NCBI RefSeq assembly: GCF_963082655.1
Contig: NC_081553.1
Span: forward strand, 156,403,441 to 156,467,440
Direction: 5' to 3'
From: Stomoxys calcitrans
Lineage: Eukaryota; Arthropoda; Insecta; Diptera; Muscidae
DNA: 64,000 bases
The number at the start of each line of letters is the position of its first letter. Position 1 is the stretch's first letter. The notes under the pieces were generated by a model. It was not told the origin of the DNA. It ran no database searches and worked only from the letters and a program-made list of their open reading frames with translations. Position numbers and translations under genes: made by a program. This document shows positions 1 through 10,199 of the stretch, in pieces.

Positions 1-286
1 TTGAAATCAATTCCAGCCCAATTGGAATTGAGCTGGATTTACCCTGCCCTGTCGTGGAATGTTAACTGCATACGAATCGAATCGGCGAATCGAATTTTCT
101 TCGCGTTGTTTACAAATGTTGACATATCAAGTTCCCAAAAAGGATGCTATGTTGTAGCAATTCGCCGATGGGGCACTTCTAAATACGCCTTGCTTTTATT
201 GTAATGAAAGAAGTCGCGCAGTAGGTCCTTAATTGGATATTCGTCAGTAGATTTTCAAACAATGAAGTAACAGTTAATATTCTTAC
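1..286 (-). other. Intronic sequence downstream of SLC45-like exon 3
   Basis: This begins right after the GT donor at 286-285 of the SLC45-like gene and runs off the left edge. I see no further exon. The plus-strand reading frame at 1-204 has no recognisable domain and looks like chance. Confidence 0.4.
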
Positions 287-571
287 CTGGGACGCATACA
301 TCCAAAAGGTATGCCCTGGAGGGGCTTTGGCATGCATCAGCATCAAAATCTAATAACACTGTGCCAAGAACTGTAAAAAATATTCCCCAAGGGTGAGAGG
401 TTTTTTTCATTGATGGCAACTCCGTCTCTGATGCTGTCGATCGATGTGGAGATATGTTAATGTTATTGTGCGTCCCATTAATGGTCAAATTCATAGCAGA
501 TATTTGAATATGTGGATCCACATCACCAAATGCATAACCCAAATCTTCACCGTTGGGTACCAAAAGCAACC
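287..571 (-). CDS. Slc45-1: SLC45-family H+/sugar symporter, coding exon 3 (partial gene)
   Basis: This is an internal exon of a major-facilitator transporter of the SLC45 (sucrose/MATP-like) family, expected in a cell or organelle membrane. It encodes about 95 residues. It starts with LLLVPNGEDLGYAFGDV, then a variable loop containing an NGT glycosylation-type site, then WGIFFTVLGTVLLDFDADA followed by CQSPSRAYLLDVCVP. The LLDFDADACQSP segment is a strong SLC45 signature in transmembrane helix 4. The acceptor AG is at 573-572 and the donor CCAG|GTAAGA ends the exon at 287. The first two bases complete a glycine codon begun by exon 2, so the joint is in frame. The 80-bp intron to exon 2 is typical for flies. 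The symbol follows the single Drosophila family member and is by homology only. Later exons would lie left of the window. Confidence 0.88.
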
Positions 572-651
572 CTTTAATATGAATAATAAAAAATAAATTA
601 TAAAAATACAAATGTTCAACTATTCCTAGTTTATAATCTGTTTGATATTAC

Positions 652-914
652 CGAGAAAAACGCCGATGGACAGCAGAATAATAAACGGCCTTCTTCTCCC
701 CATATTTAGTTTGCAACGGTCGCTCATGGAACCCAGAATTGGTGTAAGAAAAAAACCCACCAATGGCGACAATGCCCAGACCAAAGTCATATGTTGATGT
801 TCAACCCCAATCTTAAGGAGAGTGGGCGAAACAAACGCAGTTTCAGCAGCATATGAAAATTCAATGCCCATCACAGCGGCAGACACACGAACCAGCTCCA
901 TGCGAGTTTTATGT
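652..914 (-). CDS. Slc45-1: SLC45-family H+/sugar symporter, coding exon 2
   Basis: This exon encodes the first three transmembrane helices of the symporter. HKTRMELVRVSAAV leads into helix 1 (GIEFSYAAETAFVSPTLL). Helix 2 follows (WALSPLVGFFLTPILGSMSD), then the MFS loop motif GSMSDR...MGRRRP and helix 3 (FIILLSIGVFLG). The SYAAETAFVSP stretch is diagnostic for SLC45. The acceptor is TTGCAG|A at 916-915 and the donor is CTCG|GTAATA after 652. The exon starts with the third base of an arginine codon whose first two bases come from exon 1 at 33.3 kb. The minus-strand frame reads further upstream to 943, but that part is intron. No stop or frameshift is visible, so the gene appears functional. 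Confidence 0.92.
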
Positions 915-1057
915 CTGCAATTATTAAAGGAGAAACGAAGCATTAAAAGTTAAATCCAATAAACCCCTAAGGCAATAACATTACATTTGTCTTTTTTATA
1001 TCGAATTTGTAAAATGAGCTTCTCTATCTACGTTAAAATGAAAAATAATGATAGCAT

Positions 1058-1130
1058 TCTGGGCGTAGCCAGGATTTTATTAAGGGTGGTGGGGGGCGGG
1101 GGGGGATGGGGTGTGTGGCTGTGGAGAGAT
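1058..1130 (+). repeat. Short G-rich dispersed repeat (CGTAGCC end)
   Basis: This begins GGGCGTAGCCAGGATTTT and then becomes a run of G-rich sequence. An opposite-strand relative lies at 3826-3886 (CCCCCCACCCCCGGCTACG). It looks like a small dispersed repeat end. I cannot assign a family. Confidence 0.4.
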
Positions 1131-1239
1131 TCACCCTACATTTTTTCAAAATGATAAATTGGCAATATTATGTTAAATGTAATTGTGAAATTGGTAGATA
1201 CCTAAAATTTTTTATTGAATGTTTTGGTCGATTCTGGGT

Positions 1240-1650
1240 GCAGGAACTGACCCATCGGCGGTGACATTTAGTCATAATGTCAGAGCTAAATTTTGTACTG
1301 CTTGCCAACACACTGTTTTAGGCTAATCCTTATCTTTCAAATCCTTCAAAATGTACTTGTATTTGCGAATATTTTAGCTGTATAGTGATAGTTTCGGCTA
1401 ATCATTTTCAGTATATTGATGAAATTCTTTCATTTGCGCTCATGTTAATACGCTTTCAAACTAGGTTTATAATGGTTTTAAATTAATTATATTTTCACAA
1501 GATATTACGCAAACAAACTGAAAACTTTAAGCAACTACAATATAATTGTTAAATATTAAAAAAAAAAATTCTTCTTCGAACTTTATCAAAATCTATCGAA
1601 AATCCATTTTTAATAGAAGAGATGTCCGGTAAAAATTGCATCAAACTATT
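1240..1650 (+). repeat. Diverged dispersed repeat, relative at 24518-25005
   Basis: Several blocks match in the same order between this stretch and 24518-25005. Examples are a GAGCTAAATTTTGT/GAGCCAAACTTTGT block with GCTTGCCAA just after, a TTTGCGCT block and a TCTTCGAA block. No coding potential is visible. It is an old interspersed repeat of about 0.4-0.5 kb of unknown type. Flanking sequence 1131-1239 and 1651-1876 shows nothing recognisable. Confidence 0.4.
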
Positions 1651-1876
1651 GCCCTAAATGCTTATAATTTGCATCATGTCTTTATAAGTCCTAAGATATT
1701 CTACTTTATTGGTAGCACTAAAAATATAAATACAAAGAGTTTCTACATTATTGCAGTTGTAAACTTCTTTGTCCATTTTATTTGCGTTGTAAATTTTATT
1801 TGATTTATTTACGTCAGCTAATAAATAATTTAAGCCCTCCTCAAAAATTATTATTTTCATTAAGAAATTTCTCTAG

Positions 1877-2149
1877 TTACACTAGCCGAAAGTAGAATAG
1901 CGATCCAATCGCCACGATCTTCTGCGCCCAACTTATATTCTTTGACTCCAAGTTTCGAGGTGTCTCCCACAACTTGATCTTTCCATTGCGTGTACCACCG
2001 TGTTTGCCTTCAAAAGACTTCTTTGCTGGAGCTTCTTCATCCATTCTGACAAAATGACCTAGCCAACGCAGCCGTTGAATTTCGATACGTGTAACTATGC
2101 TATCGTCGTCATATAGCTCGTGGTTCATACGACGCCTTTCGTTCTCCAT
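1877..2149 (-). pseudogene. LINE-B (RTE-like) 3' fragment, RT C-terminus
   Basis: The minus-strand frame reads RRMNHELYDDDSIVTRIEIQ and continues RLRWLGHFVRMDEEAPAKKS. This is the same C-terminal tail as the larger LINE-B copy at 5773-6627. It is a short 5'-truncated remnant with internal deletions near its 3' end. Confidence 0.7.
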
Positions 2150-3054
2150 TAACGCAAACTGGTCCTTAGATTTTACGAAGAATCTTTCAATCCAAAATGC
2201 CCACTTATTGATCTAAAATGCTTTCATAACTAAAAACTACTGTCTAATAGGATGAAAAAATTCAAATTCTAACACATTTCCTTACTTTGGGAATTTGGGA
2301 AAATTGTAATTTTGTGAAAATAAAAATTTAATATGAAAAATTATAAGAAAAAAACAAATGAATAGATCGTAAACACTTTTTTTGGGGTTTTGCAAATAAA
2401 TGCGTCCTAAAACCAATTTCAGGCATAGATGGTTTCCAAATCAACAGTTTTTAGAAAATTTTCTGATGCGCCAAATATAGCTTGGGGACCTGGACTTTGC
2501 GTTTTGAGAACTCCAGGGGTTTTTCCAATTTTTTTAATGAAAAATTGCCTATTTTGAAGTACATTTAGCACATACATGTAGCTACATATTTTTCGTGTGC
2601 AGGAATTCGCAACAATTTTAGTAAAAAGTTTTTGGAAAAATTTCCATTAAGATTTTTGCTTAAAAAAATTTTTTTATAATTTTTTGTTTAAAAACAATCC
2701 TAAAATGCAAACTTTTGAAAAAATACATTGCAATTTCATTAAAATTTAGTTTTAAAAAAAATTTATTCAAATTTGTATTTAGAGAATATTTTGGGAAAAT
2801 GATGTCGTTTGAAAAGATTTTAATGAAATTTATTGAAATTTATCTTAAAAAAAAATACGTTTGGGCCCAGGCCAAAGCAACATTTTGTCCTTAGACAACA
2901 TTTTATTAAAATTGTCATTGAAGTTTTTTCGATGAGATTCAGTCTTATGAAAAAATTTCATTAAAATGTCGCCTTTAGGCGCGGCTTATTATGCGTTTTA
3001 AATACTAAAAAGTAACCAGGAAAAAGAAAATCTAGTTTAGGAATTCTGTGCTTC
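2150..3054. other. AT-rich, no gene seen
   Basis: This is degenerate repetitive sequence dominated by A/T runs and variants of AAAATTTCATTAAAATTT. A similar stretch lies at 28730-28930. No exon or transposon end could be identified. Confidence 0.5.
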
Positions 3055-3180
3055 TTACAAAATCCTTAATTGTTTTCCGTACGACGTCCCTAAGTTGGTT
3101 CATGCCTGGTATTGTATCTTCACCTAAATACCGGGGTCCCGCGAAAGCCGGGAAATGATATAGGAAATTCTCCAACGCGA
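3055..3180 (-). pseudogene. LINE-C 3'-end fragment
   Basis: The stretch ACAAAATCCTTAATTGTTTTCC and the following GTTGGTTCATG is the reverse complement of the C-terminal coding end of the LINE-C copy at 50925-51003. It is a short remnant. Confidence 0.6.
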
Positions 3181-3324
3181 GGCGGCGCTTGCCAAAATTA
3201 CATTTTGTCTTTCTAAAATACTAAACGTGAAATTTTTTCTTTGTATGTTAGGGCGGACATAATTTAATTTCATAATTTTTCGTTTGTATCTCCTTCGAGA
3301 CGGCAAAAAAACTTAAAAAAAAAT

Positions 3325-3420
3325 TTCGGCAGAGACCGGCCGGGATTCGAACCAGAGCACACGGAGCAGCAGCGAGAGCCGTTGTCTAGAGTTCGAAGCC
3401 ATGAATACAACTTCCAAAAA
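3325..3420 (-). repeat. tRNA-like SINE fragment
   Basis: On the minus strand GGTTCGAATCCCGGCCGG is a near-perfect tRNA T-arm/box B sequence, and a T-rich stretch follows. No cloverleaf with an acceptor stem is evident, so it is more likely a tRNA-derived SINE piece than a tRNA gene. Sequence from 3421 to 4059 shows no gene; the frame at 3519-3710 matches nothing known. Confidence 0.4.
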
Positions 3421-3825
3421 ATGCACACAAATGACATGTGTACGGAAGCTAAGTAATTGTATAGAAAAGAATTCTATCACCACAAAGAAAATACATATGG
3501 TGGAAAAGAACAGCTAGTGTGAAAGGTGTCCTACTTGTGTTAGTGTCGTGCTTACATCGTACGACCTACCAATTTATGGTCCTTGAAGCCTCCGCACCTT
3601 ATATGGCCGATGAGTTATTCCAAATAAATGACGAAACGCGTCCCATAATGGTTGGTGTGTGTTATGATCTCTGGCTTTCCTTTTCTATTGCAAAAATATC
3701 CGATCAATGAGCTTGTCTCGAAGGAGAAACAAACGAAATTTTGTCATTTAAGAAAATTTTACTGAAATTTTGTGTTCAGAATAAATTTAATTTAAATATT
3801 TTCCTTTAGACAAAATAATATGGTT

Positions 3826-3886
3826 GTGGGGGGTATGGGATTGACTTGATCCCGATAGCCCCCCACCCCCGGCTACGTTCCTGATA
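3826..3886 (-). repeat. Short G-rich dispersed repeat, inverse copy
   Basis: This is the inverse-orientation relative of 1058-1130: a CCCCCCACCCCC tract followed by GGCTACG. Confidence 0.35.
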
Positions 3887-4059
3887 GAATTATTGCTGCC
3901 CAGAACCATTAAGTCAATGGGGGGTATTTAAAACTATGTCAGAAAGAGGAGTACAATTAAAATTTGGATAATCAGAGATAGTCGGTATGACGATTTTTTT
4001 TTTGAATTTTCGACTGGATAAAAGTTACCGTGGAGTCCGCGATAAAATTTTTTTTTTTC

Positions 4060-4850
4060 AGAAAAAATTTTCAGCGGTGGTTTTCCTGGTATTGTGCCCC
4101 CCTAAATGCCGGTGTCTGCTAGGCGCGAAAGCCGGGCAATGACATAGGAAATGCTCCAACGTCTCATCATTTTCCCACATACCCCTATGCTATCACTTGC
4201 AGCACCGATTTTACATAAGTGAGCTCGTAGCCCTATATGTCTTGGTATGATACCGAAAGCTCTACCCTACTCCTTCTTACTTCCTTTCTATAAAAGCCTT
4301 CTCATAATCTGGATTTGAGCGTTTGTAGCCCACTCCCTTAACTCGAAATTCGTCGACCCAAAAGGCTTAGCGTTAACAAAGTTTATTGACGGCAGTCCTC
4401 TGGCCTTCAGTGCCAATTCGACTGCTTCTCCATTCCCCATTACTCCGCTATGGCCCGACACCCAAACGATGCGGATTGTACCATCCTCAGAGAAGGCGTT
4501 AATCCAGGAGGTTGTTGTTGCCCTGATGGCATCCGTTAAGATGTTCACACTAGACATCCTTGCGTTAACATCACACCATCTCAAGCATTCCGTGATCGCC
4601 CCGATCTCTGCTTGCAGTCCTCAATGTAAACAGCTAGGCCCACTCTGTTCTCTAGCTTTGATACATTTGTGTAGCATGATCTTCCAAACGGCAATACCAG
4701 GGTTCCGTCAAACCAAGACTGCTCTGTTGGCAGCAGTGCCTCGCACTCGACCACAAGTGTCGTCTAAGGTATCCGATCGGACCATTTCATTCCTTCCAGG
4801 ATTCTCTATCAATTCTGCTATCGCACAGTGGGAGAGAATAAAAAAAAAAA
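4060..4850 (-). pseudogene. LINE-C fragment: RNase H domain and C-terminal tail
   Basis: The minus-strand frames encode a decayed RNase H domain. SSVNILTDA keeps the third acidic residue, INAFSEDGTIRIVWVSGHSG carries the conserved VSGHSG element, and KPFGSTNFELREWATNA follows. This domain sits behind the reverse transcriptase in I/LOA-type non-LTR retrotransposons. Related pieces lie at 19205-20060, 35810-36640 and 49990-51003. Frames are interrupted, so it is dead. The first ~50 bases (from TTTCAGCGGTGG) resemble the SINE body at 9394-9737. Confidence 0.75.
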
Positions 4851-5640
4851 CAAGTAAAAGCGTGCTAAGTTCGGCCGGGCCGAATCTTATATACCCTCCA
4901 CCATGGATCGCATTTGTCGAGTTCTTTCCCGGCATCTCTTCTTAGGCAAAAAAGGATATAAGAAAAGATTTGCTCTGCTATAAGAGCGATATTAAGATAT
5001 GGCCCGGTTTGGACCACAATTAAATTGTGGTAGAGACCTGTATAAAATGTCAGCCAATTTGAATAAGTTATCGGTTATGAACCGATTTGAACCTTATTTG
5101 ACACAGTTGTTGAAAGTAAGAAAAAAATACGTCCTGCAAAATTTCGGATAGGAATTGCGCCCTCTCAAGTCAAGTCCCCAGATCTGTTTATATGGCAGCT
5201 ATATCAGGTTATGGACTGATTTCAACCATACTCGGCACAGTTGTTGGATATCATAATAAAACACGTCTTGCAAAAATTCATTCCAATCGGATAAGAATTG
5301 CGCAGTCTAGAGGCTCAAGAAGTCAAGACCCTAGATCGGTTTATATGGCAGCTATATCAAAACGTGGACCGATATGGCCCATTAACAATACCAACCGACC
5401 CACATAATAAGAAGTATTTGTGCAAAATTTCAAGCGGCTAGCTTTACTCCTTCGGAAGTTAGCGTGCTTTCGACAGACAGACGGACGGACGGACAGACGG
5501 ACGGACATGGCTAGATCGACATAAAATTGCACGACGATCAAGAATATATATACTTTATGGGGTGTCAGATGAATATTTCGAGTAGTTACAAACAGAATGA
5601 CGAAATTAGTATACCCACCATCCTATGGTGGAGGGTATAA
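4851..5640 (+). mobile_element. HINE-1 repeat copy
   Basis: The 5' end is CAAGTAAAAGCGTGC, then the palindrome TTCGGCCGGGCCGAA, then TATACCCTCCACCAT. The 3' end is ATGGTGGAGGGTATA, the exact inverse of that last element. Inside are about two ~150-bp tandem units (GATCGGTTTATATGGCAGCT... type) and a (GTCY)n tract at about 5474-5510. Central tandem repeats, a (GTCY)n tract and subterminal inverted repeats resemble DINE-1/mini-me-type Helentron-associated repeats. That classification is inference. Confidence 0.75.
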
Positions 5641-5772
5641 CTAGTAAAAAATATGTCGTGTGAGAACGGATGAAGATATCTCTTTGAAATTACAAATGGT
5701 TAGAGCTGAAGTGTTAGCGAGTTGTCCGGATGCCTTTTGGTAGGCCCCTAAAGTTACTTTTACTTTAATTGG

Positions 5773-6627
5773 CTATGTCAGAATATTTCTTCCACTAGCC
5801 GAACGTAGAATAGCGTTCCAAGCGCCTCGATCTTCTGCGCTCATTCTAAAATTTCTGACACCAAGTTGCGAGGTGTCTCCCACAACTTGATCTTTCCATC
5901 GGGCTTTTGGTCTTCCCGGTTTGCGTGTACCACCGTGTTTGCCTTCAAAAGACTTCTTTGCTGGAGCTTCTTTGTCCATACTGACAACATGACCTAGCCA
6001 ACGCAGCCGTTGTATTTTGATGCGTGTAACTATGCATTCGTCGTCATACAGCTCATGCAGCTCGTGGTTCATACGTCCCCTATATTCTCCGTTAACGCAA
6101 ACTGGTCCATATATATTACGAAGAATCTTTCTCTCAAATGCTCCAATCACTGCCTCATCTGCTTTCACAAGTACCCATGCTTCAGAACCATTAACAGCAC
6201 GGGTAGTATCAGTGTCTTGTAAAGTGTAGTCTTCGTCTGTCGAGAGGTGGCCTTGTTTTTTAAACTGCTTACTTAGTCCAAAGTAGCATCTGTTTGCCAG
6301 TATTATTCTTCGCTTAATCTCAAAACTGGTGTCATTCGTTTCGGTTACGGCGGTGCCGAGGTAAATAAAGTTACTGACTATCTCAAAGTTGTGGTTCCCA
6401 ACTTTCTCCATGTTCTTTATCTGCTCGGTTGTGCAAGGCTTTTTGGGAGTGGAAACCATCCATTTCGTCTTATTTCCATTTACTGCCAGACCCATTTTCA
6501 CTGACTCTCTTTCGATTCTTTCAAAGGCTGCAGTTACTACTTCCGGTGACCGACCTATGATATCGATATCGTCGGCATAGGCGAGTAGCATGTGCTCTCT
6601 TGTGATTAGTGTGCCATATCTATTCAC
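5773..6627 (-). pseudogene. LINE-B reverse transcriptase, C-terminal half
   Basis: This is a frame of 284 residues. It starts around the catalytic box LLAYADDIDIIG (RT motif C) and continues with KMGLAVNGNKTKWMVS (motif D) and SNFIYLGTAV (motif E). The thumb/C-terminal region ends with RLRWLGHVVSMDKEAPAKKS and a DRGAWNAILRSASGR tail. The upstream fingers/palm part is frame-broken (see 6628-7461). Although this half is open, the whole protein cannot be made. Confidence 0.8.
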
Positions 6628-7461
6628 TTCTGCATCTCGTATAATCTTCTCCAGCAGGCGATTAAAGAGATCACACGATAGGCTGTCTCCTTGTCTGAAA
6701 CCTCGTTTGGTATTAAATGATTCGGAGAGATTCTTTCCTTACTACGTAAAGGAGTATCGAAGGCGGCTTTGTAGTCAACAAAGAGGTGGAAGGTGTTGAT
6801 TTGTCCTTCTCGGGTCTTTTCCAGGATTTGGCGCAGTGTGAATATCTGGTCTAGGGTGGATTTACCTGGTCTAAATCCGCATTGATAGGGCCCAATTATC
6901 TCATTGACTTTAGGTTTTAATCTTTCACACAGTACGCTCGAGAGTATCTTGTATGCGATGGGGAGGAGTTATATTCCTCCGTAGTTGGTACATTCCATCT
7001 TGTCTCCTTTTTTGTGTACGGGACATAGTATGCTGAGGTTTCAATCATCGAGTATGCGTTCTTTTAGCCAGATTGCGCAGACAAGCTGATGCATACGCCT
7101 TATCAGCGTGTCGCCTCCGGTCTTAAATAGTTCAGCGGGTAACCCGTCGGCTCCTGCTGCCTTGTTGTTCTTTAGTCGGGTTACTGCTACTTGGAACTCA
7201 TTCTGACTAGGAGATTAACATTCTATGCCATCATCAGGGATTGGTTCTGCGGTATCCTCTTCGCCGCCAACATCGGACACTAGCAGTTGGGTAAAATGTT
7301 CTTTCCATATCCTCAGCATGTTGTCTGTGTCAGTTACCAGATTTCCTTCTTTGTCTCTGCAGGAGGATGTGCCTGCACCAAAGCCATCGGTTTGGTGTTT
7401 AATTCTTTAGTAGAATTTCCGGACTTCATTCTGACTCCTGTACATCTCAATTCGCTCGCAC
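6628..7461 (-). pseudogene. LINE-B reverse transcriptase, N-terminal half, disrupted
   Basis: RT motifs are visible on the minus strand in shifting frames: QCGFRPGKST, LDQIFTLRQILEKTREGQI, FVDYKAAFD (motif A) and GFRQGDSLSC (motif B). Stops and frameshifts separate them, so this is a pseudogene segment linking the endonuclease to the RT C-terminus. Confidence 0.7.
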
Positions 7462-8487
7462 TCACGTCTTTCCATTTCTTTTTTCTTTCTGCGGAATAGA
7501 CTTTCTCCTCTCTCCTTTTCTCCCGATACCCTCCTTCATCTGGCGCGTTGCTACTGATTGCTGGGTTGCTCTATATGCTGCATTCTTGGCTTCAGTAGCA
7601 TCTCGACACTCTTGGTCGAACCATGGGTTTTTTGGAGGAGGCTTCCGGTATCCAAGTACGGATTTCGCGGCATTTTCCATGGAGTGGGCAATTGTTTGCC
7701 ACTGCGCCATTATATCATCGGAACATGGAGTGCTTTCATCAAGCAGTTGGGTCAGTCGAGTGGAGTATGCCGCTGCCATTTGTTGTGTCTGCAGCTTTTC
7801 AATGTCCAGCTTCCGTGCAGTGTCAGATCGTACTTTCCTCATCATGTTCAAACGGGTGCGAACCTTTGCTGCAACAAGGTAATGATCCGAATCTATATTC
7901 GCTCCACGGATCGATCGTACATCTAACACGCTGGATGAATGCCTTCCATCTATCACAACGTGATCAATTTGGTCCTTCGTGTTTTGATCGGGTGACAGCC
8001 ATGTGGCTTTGTGGATATTTTTATGTTGAAATCTGGTGCTACTAACTACCATGTTTTTTGCCGCGGCGAAATCTATCAGCCTCAACCTATTACTGGATGT
8101 TATCTCGTGGAGGCTAAACTTTCCGACTGTTGGACCAAAAATGTCTTTCTTCCCTATTTTCGCATTAAAATCTCCCAGAACGATTTTAATATCATGGGCG
8201 GAGCAGCGGTCATATTCTCTCTCTAGGTGCTCGTAGAGAATATCCTTGGTCTGCTCATCTTTGTCTTCCGTCAGGGCATGGGCACAAATATGGCTGATGT
8301 TGAAGAATTTGGCTTTTATGCGGATTGTGGCTAGCCTCTCATCCACCGGAGTAAAGCTGGATACTAGGTGTTTCAGTCTCCAGCTAACCACAAATCCGCA
8401 GCCAAATTCATGCCTCGTGTTATGGCAGCTATAGTATAGTTCGTCACCGTTTGGTGTTGTAGTAACGCCATTCCCAGTCCTTCGCAC
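7462..8487 (-). pseudogene. LINE-B APE-type endonuclease
   Basis: This is a 341-residue frame. KIVLGDFNAKIG is the LGDFNA motif, DQIDHVVIDGRH and GANIDSDHYLV hold the DSDH motif, and the C-terminal part (ARKLDIEKLQ) leads toward the RT. The N-terminus (DLRICTWNVRTLYREGAVYA at about 8508-8600) is separated by a frameshift near 8515. The enzyme would nick target DNA to prime reverse transcription. It is inactive here. Confidence 0.8.
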
Positions 8488-8633
8488 TTCCTGTAAGGCG
8501 GTTATATCTGCCTTGTACTTCCTAATACATCCGCCAGCGCGTATACTGCACCTTCTCTATAAAGAGTGCGGACATTCCAGGTACAGATCCGCAAATCATG
8601 GTCCTTTTTTCGTTTGCGTGGGTCGTCAACGTT

Positions 8634-8659
8634 GGGGGGGGGGGGGGGGGGGGGGGGGG
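8634..8659 (+). repeat. Poly-G run of 26
   Basis: There are 26 consecutive G residues. They sit at the junction of the LINE-B 5' leader and its endonuclease N-terminus. This may be a real homopolymer or an assembly/PCR artefact. Confidence 0.9.
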
Positions 8660-9393
8660 TCCGTTTTTACTATTCCTTTGTTTTTCATAGTAGTTCTATG
8701 TTTTCCGAGGGCGGGTTACTGGCCCAGCGCCCCAACCGCATGGGTTTGTGGGATTGCATGTATCCCTCGTTGTGGCGAGCCGCTTGCTCCAAGATCCGAC
8801 GCTCGCCGCCAGCCGTCCCTAATCTGGGAACAGACGCTGATGTTGGCCATTGGTTATTTGAAGGCGCCAATAACTCGCCTTGTCATCTCGAGAATCATTG
8901 GCACTCAGTATTTAATTAAGAGCCAGTGCCACTTGACTCCTCACTGAGACTCTCCTCTCGAAAATCGCTGACTGCCCGCGGCCGCATTTGCAGCTACTCC
9001 GCATAAAAACGGAGCTTTCCACCATCCGCAACCTGTGGACGCGCCCGGTAGCTTTCAGCTAAGCTTCCCGTGATAACGATGGGACACAAGTCGGAGCTCA
9101 AAGTTCCAGCCTGTGTAGTGCCCATAGTCATCCCGTATCGGCCGGGGGCCCCTAAAGTTGGTCACCTCAATATTTCGAAAAATTGCTCGGCCTGCCAAAT
9201 CTTCATTTGTGGTCCGATTTTCAAAAGTGGCCTTAACACACTAAAAATAAGTTTTGCCGGCATTTTGTTACAAGTTTTTTCAATAAAAACTTATCAATGA
9301 AAATACTTTTTTTTTAATGAAAAAATGCAAAAGATACACTTTTTCACATTTTTTGAATTCCAGACTATATAATTTTTGACTGAATTATCAGAT

Positions 9394-9737
9394 GTGGAGG
9401 CCACCGTAGCGCAGAGGGAAGCATGTCCGCCTATGACACTGATCGCATGGGTTAAAATCCTGGCGAGAACATCAGAAGAAAATTTCAGCGGTGGTTATGC
9501 CTCCTTATACTGACAACATTTGTAAGGAACTATGCCATTTGAAAAAAATGGTATGGCAGTCATGTAAAAAAACTTCTCCCCAAAGAGGTGCCAGAGCACT
9601 GCGGCTCGCCAATCGGACTTGGCTATAAGAAGGAGGCTCCTTATCTTTCTAGAAACGGACAGGACTCATTGATATGTGAGAAGTTTGCCCCTGTTCCTTA
9701 ATGGAAAGTTCTTGGACAAATTTGCATTTGCAATCAG
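9394..9737 (+). repeat. tRNA-derived SINE, 3' truncated
   Basis: The head GTGGAGGCCACCGTAGCGCA followed by GAGGG resembles a tRNA box A. GGGTTAAAATCC is a box B variant. The body (TTTCAGCGGTGGTTATGCC, GGCTATAAGAAGGAGGCTCC, GAGAAGTTTGCCCCTGTTCC) is shared with the copy at 62790-63046. Homology stops near TTTGCATTTGCAAT, so this copy lacks the 3' tail. Confidence 0.65.
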
Positions 9738-9837
9738 ATGTGGACACTTGTTGCGGGAAAGTTTTTGTTAATTTTATCACAAACCGCAAATGCAATCATA
9801 AATTACAAAACTCGAAGCCATTCTCGGCCAAAATTTC

Positions 9838-10190
9838 AAATAATAAAAATTAAAACTTGTGTATCCCCGAAATCAGTGGAAATATTATAGACCTCAAGCT
9901 AACTTTTTGTACGGATTTTGGGCACTACCTAGCAAGAGGAGAGTTTTGAAAATCGGACTGCATATGCAAATTTGGTAGCCCGAAGAATTTTTCGAAAAGC
10001 CGAGGCGATTAACTTTAGGTATCTACCGAAAGGACAGCATAGGGCCTTTCAATTTTGCACACGATCTCGCTTACACTTCAATTCTAACCATTCCAAATTT
10101 GAAAGAGATATCTCTGCCCGTTCTCACACGGTTCATTTTTTACAAGTTTTTCTTGATTTTCTTCCCCGTGGATTGCCGTAAGTCTCTTTG
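9838..10190 (+). repeat. Dispersed repeat related to the inverted-repeat arms
   Basis: Blocks such as ATTTGGTAGCCCG, TTTTTCGAAAAGCCGAGG and the TCTCACACGGTTCATTTTTTAC end match, with divergence, 19070-19205 and its inverse at 36640-36820. A small related piece lies at 5641-5753. No coding sequence is recognised. Confidence 0.45.
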
Positions 10191-10199
10191 CCTCATACT

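Larger units (their letters stand above)
5754..9125 (-). mobile_element. LINE-B, RTE/BovB-like non-LTR retrotransposon, degenerate
   Basis: The element reads on the minus strand: 5' leader (about 8660-9125), APE endonuclease (7462-8600), reverse transcriptase (5773-7461) and a short 3' end CATAGCCAATTAAAGTAAA followed by a GTAA-like tail. Endonuclease and RT wording match the insect RTE-type LINEs often misnamed craniofacial development protein 2. Frames are broken many times. Fragments of the same family lie at 1877-2149, 29031-29113, 51482-51760 and 62165-62535. It sits in the SLC45 intron in the same orientation as the host gene. Confidence 0.8.

Noticed and set aside
3330..3370. tRNA gene suggested by GGTTCGAATCCCGGCC on the minus strand
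   Set aside because: No acceptor-stem pairing or convincing anticodon arm could be traced, and SINE-like sequence surrounds it.
3519..3710. 63-residue plus-strand frame as a small secreted protein
   Set aside because: A block of it recurs near 18.36-18.42 kb outside any frame, which indicates a dispersed repeat, and no signal peptide cleavage pattern is clear.
7558..8045. Plus-strand frames with apparently rich cysteine content
   Set aside because: They are antisense shadows of the LINE-B endonuclease/RT junction on the minus strand.
8513..8947. Plus-strand open frames of 117-144 residues with poly-Gly
   Set aside because: They owe their length to the 26-G run and lie antisense to the LINE-B leader and endonuclease.
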